Assembly (NCBI GenBank): GCA_930367205.1
Contig: OV884012.1
Coordinates: forward strand, 54,767,239 to 54,831,238
Length of the DNA: 64,000 bases
Reading direction: 5' to 3'
Origin: Acanthosoma haemorrhoidale
Taxonomy: Eukaryota; Arthropoda; Insecta; Hemiptera; Acanthosomatidae
A model generated the notes under the pieces. It was not told the DNA's origin. It saw only the letters and a program-made list of their open reading frames with translations, and did no database searches. Shown here one piece after another: positions 55,372 through 64,000 of this stretch (positions within the stretch are counted from its first letter, which is position 1; each line of letters starts with the position of its first letter). The translations under genes and the position numbers were made by a program.

Positions 55372-56752
55372 ACATTTCCGGATGTTCCCGGATTGGGGTA
55401 ATTACCACCCTCGCTCCCTTTCGCAGTAAATTATTAATAGGCACCAGGTATGCCGCCATGTCCGGCACAAATCTTCTGTAATAATTAAGCGTCCCCAGAA
55501 GTCGACGGATCCCCTTTACATCTGTGGGCACCACCATCCTTCTAATCGCCTCGACCTTCGTAGAGTCTGGCTTAACCCCCTCCTGTGAGATGGTGTGGCC
55601 CAAAAAATTGATTTTTTTCTTCCCCAACAGAGACTTCTCCATGGACAATTTTAATCCGAATTCGCGGACTCTTTGAAATACACTTCTTAGGTGCTCAACG
55701 TGCTCTGCCTCCGTTCTGCTGAAAACTAACAGATCGTCCATGTAGACCTGGCATACCGCTTCGTCTATTCCCCTCAAAAATTCATCCATTAGGCGTTGAA
55801 AGGTAATCGGGGCGTTTTTCAGTCCAAATGGCATCCTGGTGAATTGATAATGCCCCCTCTCAAATGTAAAGGCCGTTTTGTCATGGTCGTTCGCGCTCAT
55901 CTTGATCTGGTGACAGCCTGCCTTTAGATCTAGGGTACTAAATATTGTCGCCCCGTTCAATCTGTCTAATATGTCCTCAAATCGGGGAATAGGATACTTC
56001 TCGTCCGTCGTGTTCTCGTTTAACTTCCGATAATCGATAACTACCCTGTATTTCTCCGTCTCGTCCCCAGGTCTATTTTTCTTCCTCACTGCCCATAGAG
56101 GACTGTTATATGGCGAAGTGCTATCAATTATAATCCCTTGCCGTTTGAGACTCTCTAGCTCCTCTCTAATATGCCTACGTAGTGCCTGCGGATATCGTCT
56201 CTCTTTCACGTATGTCACGCGTTCTTTCTTTAACTGGATCTCGTGGACCGTCTTCCCAGTCGCTCCTAGCGTGTCTCCCTCTACGTAAAAAATATCCTCA
56301 AACTCCCTCTGTAGGCCTTCCCTCCAGCCCTCTATTTTATATACCACCCCTATCCGCGCTCTTCCGTCCCATATAGTCCCTTGACATTTATATTCCACTT
56401 TCCCCAACTTAATGTTCCATTTTCCCCCGATATTCTCCACACGCGCGCCAACCTTCCCCAACATGTCGCGCCCAACTATCACCTGGTACTCCCGCGGCAT
56501 GTTTCCTACGATATGTATCTTTAGATCTCCCCCTTTCTTCGCCCACCTATTTAGCCCTATGACTAACTCTCCCACTACCTCGCAAGGGTCTCCCAGGGTG
56601 ATTAAACTACAATTACATACCTGGATCTGGAGTGCCCTCTCTCCGCCATACAGCCTCTCCAGCGCTCCGCTGGACATGATCGTGTTGGTGCTTCCTGTGT
56701 CCACCAGACACATCTCTCCTCCTTTGACCCTAATTATTGGCAACGCACACAT
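55364..56752 (-). pseudogene. pol: Gypsy protease and reverse transcriptase
   Basis: A 462-codon frame. Protease: GGEMCLVDTGSTNTIMSS at residues 11-28 with the catalytic DTG; the V-VGRDML block follows near 89. RT: QGIIIDSTSPYNSPLWAVRK, YRVVIDYRKLNENT, FSTLDLKAGCHQIKM (first Asp), FTRMPFGLKNAP, CQVYMDDLLVFSRT with catalytic YMDD, and the thumb HLRSVFQRVREFGLKLS with INFLGHTIS. Its start Met is probably not the real start; Pol would be made by frameshifting from gag, which ends at 56810 in another frame. The end (REHPEMYV then stop) is due to damage just before RNase H. Otherwise well preserved. Confidence 0.92.
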
Positions 56753-56809
56753 CCTCTCCCGAATCCCATTACATCTCAGGATGCGGTCGCCTCTCTGCCG
56801 ACACGCTCC

Positions 56810-57914
56810 TCAGGCATCATCACGTTGCTCCCATCTACGTGACTCGACCTTCTGCCTTGCCTGTCTCCTGTTTCTGCTGCGCCTCGCTTCTTCTCCTTCA
56901 GTTCCCGAAGTCCCTGATGACTCATCTTCTGATGATCCACTCTCCCCATGTGTCATGCTCCATCTCTCTCTTACTTCTTGAGTGTTTACCTTCATCGGTT
57001 CTGGACGTTGGTATTCTCTCCTCCGGAAGATATACGGGCAATGCCTCGCGATGTGCCCTTCCTCGCCACACTCAAAACATTTCGTGCGAGGACACTGTGC
57101 CACTAAATTTCCTGCCTTCCTACATCCGTGGCATTTTCTTTCTTCCCTGGGCGGGGCATACCTCGGTCTCGTTCCTCTGAATCTTCTTTCTCCTGTCGTT
57201 CCCTTGTCTCTGCCGATAACGGACGTTTCTGGTCTCCTCCACGTTGGTTTCAGGGTCCGGGTTCTTTTGTATGCAGCTCGGCTCCACTCATTGTCGACGT
57301 CTTGCACCCTCACTTCTTCTTCTTTCGCACTAGTGTCGATCGTTGATTGTGCACACTCCGAGAACGAGCGCTCATCAGAGAATCCTTCCTTTCTTCCTGT
57401 CTCCTTGGCCAGTTGCAATTTTAGAATTGTGGTTAAGAATCCCATTCTACCCTCCACCTCTTCTACGCTAATCGACTCTCTCATCTTCTCTGTTATCTTA
57501 TTGAAACGGACTACTAACCCCGCAGCATATTGCCCGTTACTTTGTCTTGGGGACTTCGTCTCCCTAAACATTTGGAATATGTCCTCCTCGGGAGCCCATC
57601 GTCCTCCTCCGTACGCCTTCTTCAATCTCATCTTAATTACTCCCCACGGGGTTTCTTCATCTGCCTGAATTTGATTAAGTATACTCCTCTTGACCCGACA
57701 TATCAGGGCCACCTTCAATGTCTCTGGGATCTATTAAATTTTCTTCTACTTAGCTCCAATTAAAGCTGTGAGATGGTCTCCTCCTTTGAAAATGGTTCAG
57801 CTCACCCATTTCCCCAGTGAATCTCTCTAGCTCTGAAACAGCCTTCCTCAGATCCTGGGTATTCATCGCTTTTACCCTCATCAGCGCGAGCGCCGTGGCA
57901 TGAACTTCTGGCAT
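56810..57914 (-). pseudogene. gag: Gypsy gag (element B), frameshifted
   Basis: The start is ATG at 57914 (MPEVHATALALMRVKAM), matching element A's MAAVHANTLAWMK; the frame breaks near 57780-57720 (GELNHF then shifts and stops) and resumes at 57718 for 302 residues. The capsid part has DIFQMFRETKSPRQSNGQYA. Two zinc knuckles lie near the end: CHGCRKAGNLVAQC, with Asn where His is expected, and CFECGEEGHIARHC, which is canonical. An acidic/Ser-rich then basic tail follows (SGSSEDESSGTSG). It would package element RNA. The stop is at 56810, 58 bases before the protease Met. Confidence 0.88.
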
Positions 57915-58069
57915 AGTTCACACTCTTCTAATATTTGCTCCCTCTACGAGATTCAAGACGGGCTGTCTCAAAACTCTTCCTTCAGTCATCTTCTCTCTTT
58001 CGCGTATAGAAGAAAAAAAAAACAAAAAAAAAAATATGCTCACACTCGATAACTCTCTTTCTCCACGGT
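57915..58069 (-). other. 5' leader of Gypsy element B
   Basis: An untranslated leader between the primer site and gag. Its plus strand has A-rich runs at 58010-58035 after TCTTTCGCGTATAG. Similar A-rich leaders occur in element A (51470-51540). Confidence 0.6.
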
Positions 58070-58087
58070 TCCCGGGTTTCGGCACCA
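58070..58087 (-). promoter_or_regulatory. Primer-binding site, tRNA-Phe (element B)
   Basis: The minus strand reads TGGTGCCGAAACCCGGGA, an 18-base complement of the 3' end of eukaryotic tRNA-Phe with CCA (T-arm CCCGGG, acceptor TTTCGGC, A73). The first T overlaps the last base of the LTR. Confidence 0.88.
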
Positions 58088-58268
58088 GTTAATGTTTATT
58101 GAATTACAAGCTAAGAAAGGTTGATAATAAGAACACGTAGAACGTTGTAACAAGACTGCTTTATTTAGTCCAAGATACCTCTATCTATAGGTATTACCTG
58201 TAAACATATATACAGATAACATATGTCTGGGGATTAAGGCTGGGCACTAGCGGCGCCTGGACTTAACT
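58087..58268 (-). repeat. LTR 1 (5' LTR of element B)
   Basis: 182 bp. The plus strand starts AGTTAATGTTTATTG and ends GGACTTAACT, then TATATATA. It shares the GACTGCTTTATT block with the other LTRs (about 58151-58162) but most of the rest is different from LTR c. Confidence 0.8.
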
Positions 58269-58272
58269 TATA

Positions 58273-59041
58273 TATACCCTCGTAAGATAAAAGATAAAGA
58301 GTTAGTTCGACTAAAAAAGCAATTTTGGTTGTATTGCGGCCAGGACTGGTGAATTCGGTCAGTATACAGCTAAGGTGAAGTTTCAATGGTTGTTTTATGT
58401 AGTGTGTATGGAATTCAGTAGTTCCCATTCTTCGGTCATTATGCCTATGGGATAGCCAAATTATGCAATGATTTTTCCCGTAAAATATCATCGTACTATA
58501 TTTTACGCTTAATTTAGGGTAAGTATATTCTTACTGTTGCGCAGGTTAGTGTGATTTATCATTCACTAAATGCCCCGTGTGCTCTTTGAATCAATGAATT
58601 TATTTAGTCCGGTTTTCAAATATCAATAATTTTTTTTTCTTTTGCCCTTAGTGATATTGATGTCAGTGTATATCCTGTAAGTTACATACTCACAGTTAAA
58701 TAGTATCTACGTTGTTTGATTCATGTCCATCGAAGTTGGCAAGGCATTTGTTACGCAAATAAATAAAAAAAAAGACAAGTGAGTGGATCGTATAATGAAG
58801 AACTTAAAGACTGAAGGCTGGGTTATGGAAATTGCAATTAATCTAAATTAAATTGAAATAATCGTTTTCATTTACTTTTCTGTATTGCATATCTCTACTG
58901 CGTAAGCGTATATTTTTAAAGTGCACTTTCAGATATTATAATTTACATTGCGACATTTTTGCTTTTGCAATGCGTTTATATTAGTTTACAATTATATAAA
59001 GCCTTTATAAAAAATAAAGGATATAGTGGCAATTCATTACC
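58273..59041. other. Unassigned AT-rich DNA
   Basis: No supported gene. It lies between Gypsy element B and the LINE copy at 59052. Confidence 0.35.
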
Positions 59042-59051
59042 TTATAATTAA

Positions 59052-59551
59052 AACACTCATCCCTTCCAAGTTTACGAAATTCCACAGTAGCCTTTCCAAC
59101 CACCCTAATCCTGTAGCACAGTCAATGCACTGCGCCACTCATCCCTATAATCCTCCTCGGAGACTGAAACGGCAGTGGCCTCGTGACCTGCTATAAACGC
59201 GTGACAGTGGGAGTTCTGGCAATGGCCAGTCTCTCCAATCATGTCCTGAGCGTCTGTGGCTCTCGCGCTCTTAGTCAGCCTGCACTGGCTAGTATCCGGT
59301 GACGCGGCTGACGGAGGAGCGTGGGGGACTTCCCAAGACTCCGCCTTCTCTTTGCGGTGGATTTGGGTGGTCTCTGGGCTGTCTGTAAATATTGTATGAA
59401 TGAGCGAGTGAATGATGAACTGTAAATATTGTATGAATGAGCGAGTGAATGATGAACTGTAAATATTGTATGAATGAGAGCATATATCTTAATTACTTAT
59501 TGCCTTATAAAAGGCAGATTGTAATTATTGCACAATAAAGGAATAAAGGAA
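59052..59551 (+). mobile_element. Jockey-type LINE 3' UTR copy with target duplication
   Basis: A 500-bp 5'-truncated copy holding only 3' UTR. It matches the 3' UTR at 46.45-46.83 kb on the other strand (CTTCCAAGTTTACGAAATTC, CTCCTCGGAGACTGAAACGG). It is flanked by a perfect 10-bp duplication TTATAATTAA (59042-59051 and 59552-59561), proving a target-primed insertion. The end is (AATAAAGG)-like, as in other copies. Confidence 0.88.
59384..59480 (+). repeat. 37-bp tandem repeat in LINE 3' UTR
   Basis: Two identical 37-bp units (59384-59420 and 59421-59457) starting TGTAAATATTGTATGAATGA, plus a partial third. Other copies of the family have about one and a half units. Confidence 0.93.
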
Positions 59552-59561
59552 TTATAATTAA

Positions 59562-60165
59562 TAGTGTGAAGATTGGTTGAAAAGACTTAATGAAAATGAT
59601 AATATATGTGTAATAAAATGGCAATGAAGACTATCGGTCAAACAGGATTCATTAATACTAAAAGCGATCAAAAAACTACTTGCATAATGTTGCACAAATG
59701 CTCCCCAAAAACCAAAAAAAGTACACGCTACCTATAATTAGTAACTCTATTTTGCGGCAAATAAAATGTTTAAATCAAATTAGCTTGAAAGGCCTGAATA
59801 TGCTCCTAAATCGCCATTTTCTCTTGAATTATTTTCAGTCGGTTGCTGGAATTCTTGATTTGATCTCTTTATCTCTTGCCCTTGTGGGGATTCAAAGCTC
59901 CCCACCGGCTGCTATGCTCAATCCACTCACTCATGTTTCCTATGAGATGAAAAGTAGAAAAAATGAGAATGCTTCTTTTAGAAAACGCAGGCGTTAACTC
60001 CTGCTTATTCTGACTGGCTCACACCAAAGTTCAATTGTTTTCCCAAGGTAAATTCGAGTTGCCGCTTCCAGACAAGACGGTTTCTGGTAGCAGTAAGCTG
60101 AACTACCAATGGAAGACAATCATTAGTTCTATCGATTTTGCGGTCAGCACGACACTGGCTGGCGT
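59562..60165. other. Unassigned DNA
   Basis: A 105-codon plus frame at 59680-59997 has no motif I recognise and no splice support. Confidence 0.3.
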
Positions 60166-60168
60166 ACT

Positions 60169-60408
60169 TCATTGATCATAAACATCAAGTTGCTCAACAT
60201 ATAGTTCAATCATAGTAATCCTAGTCTGTTTTATGTTGTCTCCTTTTGTCAACCAAACGCTGTCCTCTGTCTTGATCCACTTAGTATATATGTCTACACA
60301 GTTCCTATTTTGTCGGTAGTCATGCCAATCAGCATCATATATATATATTATTACCGGAAAATTCTGTACATAATAATAGGAGTTGTCGGCGCTCCGTGAA
60401 AAATCCAC
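60169..60408 (-). pseudogene. Possible Copia RNase H relic
   Basis: The minus-strand 79-codon frame has YIYDADWHDYRQNRNC, like the Y-DADWA-D--DRKS block of Copia RNase H, and then SVWLTKGDNIKQTRITMIEL in the place of VSW-SKKQ--VA-SSTEAE. The likeness is weak and partial, and the second acid has moved. Treat as tentative. Confidence 0.35.
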
Positions 60409-60871
60409 ATTAATTTGGCAGGTATGTTTTTAATATGGGCTGTCCATTAACGTTTGGCAGTTCCTAAATGTATGTCAGTACTGTTGTGTCTAATGTTTGA
60501 TAGTGTCGCGTTCCTTCATCTAGTAAATAATATTCATTTGCTTTTTTAGTACATGTAAAACAGGTTATTTCTTCAAAATTCATATATAGCTGCAAAAACC
60601 TGGAAAGAAGTTTTCAGGTGCTGTATAAATCTTTAGAACTACAGTATACCGTCAAGAAATGCATGCACGTTTACTCTTCAGCTACTAGACTTTCTAATAC
60701 ACATGCCATACGATCTATATCAGAATCTTGGCTTTTGTATTCCATAAACTCCTCATGGGTTAATTAAAATCTGGGGGGCCATTGAAGATAGTTACACCAA
60801 ATTTAAAAGAAATACTCTACAGCTTGAGCCTGGCCATTATGGGATACTAGCTAAAGTAAGACATTAATAAC

Positions 60872-61127
60872 GGTGCCGCGGGTGATGGAGGAACGTGGGG
60901 GACTTCCCAAGACTCCACTTCCTCTTTCGCATGCCAGGGTACGGGGGGTGACAATCATGTGGATTTTGGAGGTCTCTGGACTGTAAATACTGTGTGGATG
61001 AGTGAGTGAATGAAGAATTGTAAATATGGATGAATGAGAACATTGAACAAATTATTATGCTTATTGCCCAATAAGGCAGATTGCAATTTTATCACAGTAA
61101 AGATTTGATTTGTAAAAAAAAATATTA
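60872..61127 (+). repeat. Jockey-type LINE 3' tail
   Basis: It shares GGGGGACTTCCCAAGACTCC, ATGAGTGAGTGAATGAAGAA and TTGCCCAATAAGGCAGATTG with the other tails, and ends in an A run. It differs from the 59.1-kb copy at many positions, so it is an older copy. Confidence 0.78.
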
Positions 61128-62574
61128 CTTGATCATATTTTATGAAGATGAAGGTAATTTTGATGTAAAATATCTCTCAGTTGAACTTATAAAGATCTAA
61201 AAAGGCAGACAGGCACAGAGAGGTGAAAACATAAGGGTATCTGGTTTTGGAAAAAAACAAAACAGCTTAAAACATTTAAAATCTTTAAGCAGCGAAAAAA
61301 TGTAAGACTGATAAGCCGCAAACAAATTCAATTAAGATTAAGGACGAAAGAAGGTTTCAAAAGCTAGTTTTTGTTTATGGTAATTGGTAACATATTTCTT
61401 AGAATGATTTGGATGTTAAATTATGTCTAATATTTATTTGGGTTAATCCCGTTTTAGTCTCTATTTATATTAGAGACGCCAAGTGAAATTCTTCGAAAAT
61501 CTATCGTTCGCATTGCATAACACTACTAATTGACAAACCGGATCACTTGTGTTTGCGACTAGTCGGCTGAAAAAATACATGGCACTGTTTAGATTTGGAT
61601 AGAAATCTTATTTTTGAACGAATAGGGACAAGTTTTTTGCATGCTCTATAACTTTGTTCTGGGCACGTTGTATAATATAACTAAACCTCATTTCAAATAG
61701 AACTGCTCTCCAAAATTGAATTTATTCCGCGATAGTTTCCAAATCAAATAACGGATTGGAACTTAGCTTTCCTTCATTCAGCATGAGTGGGGCATTAAAA
61801 ACTAGTGAGATTCATGTCCATTATTTCTGGTTCCGACGCTTGAAATAATAATAAAGTTTTTAATAAATCGCTGAACTTTAAATAGAAAAGATCCATGATG
61901 TGTCACGGTTCGTCAGGACAAAATATCTTGTTCAAAAATTAAACCTGCTCAAAATTCTTTTGAATTTGAAAATTTCATTGGAGAATGTTATAGCCACTAC
62001 TCTCTGACTGTCGGTTTTCTGGCCAACCTATCTATTATTACAGAATATCTAGACATCAACAATAATTAGTTACTAAATTATATGAATGTTTAGGATATTG
62101 TAGTTATTATGCTCGTACTTTTCTTGTTGTATTATAAAATATGTTTCCATTTATTTTTAATTTTATGGAGTTAAGAGTCATGAGTAATAGGTAATACATT
62201 ATAAGAATTATAATCCTGTATGATTGAAGTATACAGAATGACAGAAAGTGCTTGTGTATACATAATTTACTAATGGTAGGAAGACCAAAGAGATGACTTT
62301 TTTTTCATTAATTACACCCAATGTATCATTGTGTATGTGTGTACAATGTACAACATATTTAGCCATGTAGTAATGATCTCAACATTATGATACATAAATG
62401 ATATGTAATTTTTAAACCGTTATTGATTAAAACTGTGATCTAAATAGTGTTCACACCTTAGACTTAGAAGTATGAAAATCTTGAAATTATTTTTTACCGT
62501 TAATGCTAACAATATAAAGACCTCAATGAAGAATAAGGAAGAATCAATAACCAATTATTTAGTCTTTAGTATTA
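61128..62574. other. Unassigned AT-rich DNA
   Basis: No supported gene or repeat. Confidence 0.35.
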
Positions 62575-62578
62575 TTCT

Positions 62579-62803
62579 CAGGAGTTTTGATTGAAAGAAT
62601 TGGATACGCTTGTTATTTTGCTATCCCCTCATTTAAGATTTTTGCTGTCCCCCATAGCTCTATTCCGCATTTTCAGATTGGCTTGAGTATAATGTTGTAG
62701 ATTAGTAATTTATTTTCTATTGAGAGATGGGATGTCCTTCGAAGTAGTTTGTACAGTTGTCCAAAGTGTCTGTTTAGATCTTGTCTTTTTAGCCTCGTGT
62801 CTT
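62579..62803 (-). pseudogene. Jockey-type LINE RT C-terminal fragment
   Basis: This matches 46866-47090 of the larger copy (GCTGTCCCCCATAGCTCTAT, TATTTTCTATTGAGAGATG). It carries an extra 20-35 bases near 62612 and ends abruptly where another LINE tail begins. Confidence 0.75.
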
Positions 62804-62806
62804 TTT

Positions 62807-62862
62807 TGATAAAATTACGATCTGCCTTATTGGGCGATAAGTAACTGTGATAAATGTTAATT
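62807..62862 (-). repeat. Jockey-type LINE 3' tail (short)
   Basis: The complement of CTTTTTTGATAAAATTACGA and TCTGCCTTATTGGGC equals the last 50 or so bases of the LINE family. It abuts the RT fragment at 62579-62803 without the intervening 3' UTR, so the pair is either one internally deleted copy or two insertions. Confidence 0.65.
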
Positions 62863-62869
62863 TAGTCTT

Positions 62870-64000
62870 TTAAAAAAAATACTTTTCTATCACATCGAGT
62901 AAATTAATTAGTTACGTGTGTCACGTGTCGGGGCTTAAGTTTCCATTTACTGATTTAACACCTACAACTATATATTTAGTCTGAAAAGAGTATTACTTTG
63001 ATTTGAAGTTTTTACCTTTAATAGATTTTATTATTATTAATTATTTATATTATTAAGGTAACTGGGGTATTTTATGAGCAATAATGTACATTTTATAAAC
63101 ATTTTATATATACATATTTTATACACATTTTATATATATATATATTTTATACACATTTTATAAACAATAATGTACATAAAATAAAAAGTGTCGTTAATAT
63201 TGACAATAGGTGAGGCCCATCGTACAGCCAAAAATCCTTGTTGAGACGCAGCCGTGCTTCTAAGAAGTGGTCAAGCCTTGAGGTCGAATAATTACAAACG
63301 GCCGTAGCCTCAAAGCTCAAATAGATGGGGCCCTGGACCGAGTATTTTGAGGTCACGAATGAAAGTACCGAAGGGTTGTCCTCACGTCGGCTTCGTTTTT
63401 GAAGGTAAAGTCCCTCTTTTCAATCCTTTCTCAAAAAATAAATAAGTTAGGCCGATTTTTGTTTGTCCTAATGACCATCTTTCAAGATTTAATCGAAAAT
63501 ATCTGTATAGCAGCTTTAAATGAAAAAAACTTTGGCCTTGCATCAATCTTGTACTGTTCAAAAAAAATATCAATTTGAATCCAGTTCCGTTATCACTAAA
63601 TATTTTCACATTGATGGGATTAAAAGTCATAAATTCTGCGGTTCTAACCCACCCGTTTCTCTTTACGGAAATAAATTCACTGTCTATCTTGTGATTTTAA
63701 CCCCGAACTTTAAACTCAAGCAGTTTTTTTGATTTTTTTATGTTAGGTAAGTATGTGATCGATGACAGTTTCGAGAAATAAATTTGAAGCTGTTTTCTAG
63801 AGGTACTTACGTTATGCACTTTAAATACCTCCAATCTAATCACAGCAGCTCATAGACATTATCGGAATATTTTACGATGAGAATGAGATTCATAATTTGA
63901 TTCATGAAAACATCTTTGTATTGAGTCAAGTTCTGTCAGTCAATGCTGATACAGCTCAAATGAACTAGATAACCGATTTGATTGAAAAAAAGTTTTGTTC
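62870..64000. other. Unassigned AT-rich DNA with a (TA)-rich tandem tract
   Basis: 63092-63165 repeats variants of ACATTTTATA(AA/TATATA) several times. Three short frames at 63147-63732 have no motif I recognise. Confidence 0.4.

Larger units (their letters stand above)
51763..58268 (-). mobile_element. Gypsy element B, composite
   Basis: The 6.5-kb span runs from the 5' LTR (58268-58087) to the 3' LTR (51940-51763), with TATA on both sides (58269-58272 and 51759-51762). In element order it holds leader, gag, protease, RT, RNase H, integrase, a second partial RNase H, a second linker and a second integrase. The extra RNase H-integrase block begins at about 53950. The two outer LTRs are far more different than a single insertion allows, so the span joins parts of two related elements. 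No env-like frame lies between integrase and the 3' LTR. Only 20 bp of TA-rich DNA separates it from element A. Confidence 0.8.

Noticed and set aside
50540..57763. Long plus-strand frames (for example 241, 228, 189 and 158 codons)
   Set aside because: They are complements of the Gypsy gag and pol coding regions on the minus strand, with Ser/Pro/Leu-rich text typical of antisense shadows.
59384..59480. 37-bp tandem repeat considered as a CRISPR-like array
   Set aside because: Units are contiguous with no spacers, and they belong to a LINE 3' UTR in a eukaryotic genome.

Overview
This is a eukaryotic window, most likely from an arthropod and probably an insect. It is AT-rich, has spliced GT-AG introns, and is crowded with R1/LOA-type, Jockey-type and RTE-like non-LTR elements, Gypsy elements, pogo/Jerky, hAT and mariner remnants. 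I see no bacterial-style operons, rRNA, intact tRNA or CRISPR. The species cannot be named from the sequence.

Host gene. The only convincing host gene is the 5' part of an axonemal dynein heavy chain, on the minus strand. Eight coding exons run from an ATG at 15634 down to 4978. Every exon-exon junction keeps the reading frame, and all introns have GT and AG ends. The protein is the N-terminal tail region, most like the DNAH6/DNAH14 type; the motor domain must lie beyond the left edge. Its largest intron (5084-11189) holds a Jockey RT relic, an R1-like LINE relic and a complete but dead pogo/Jerky transposon.

Mobile DNA, 17-29 kb. Two solo LTRs of one family lie at 17387-21697 and 23768-24637, with a third at 40472-41333. 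Each has a perfect 5-bp target duplication. The first is split by a 3.5-kb 5'-truncated non-LTR element with an uninterrupted 1127-codon ORF2, its own 8-bp duplication and a (TAA)n tail. Further right are a Jockey endonuclease relic, a mariner DNA-binding-domain relic, an inverted-repeat element, and a 260-bp hAT-type MITE inserted with an 8-bp duplication into the tail of another repeat.

Sparse region, 29-50 kb. This is mostly unassigned AT-rich DNA with an RTE-like relic, a Gypsy RT relic at 41.5-42.2 kb, and a 5'-truncated Jockey-type LINE at 46.5-47.4 kb. Short 3' tails of that LINE family recur at 30.4, 37.6, 59.1, 60.9, 62.6 and 62.8 kb.

Gypsy cluster, 50.1-58.3 kb, minus strand. Two or more related Gypsy elements form a chain. 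They share short LTRs (about 180 bp) with AGTTAA...TTAACT ends, a primer-binding site matching tRNA-Phe, and TATA-rich targets. The right element has gag, protease, RT, RNase H and integrase, all broken by frameshifts. A recombination joint at about 53950 fuses its integrase to the RNase H tail of a diverged copy, which then supplies a second linker and integrase. Its two LTRs are strongly different, so it is a composite rather than one old insertion. The left element keeps only gag between LTRs. None of these elements looks autonomous.
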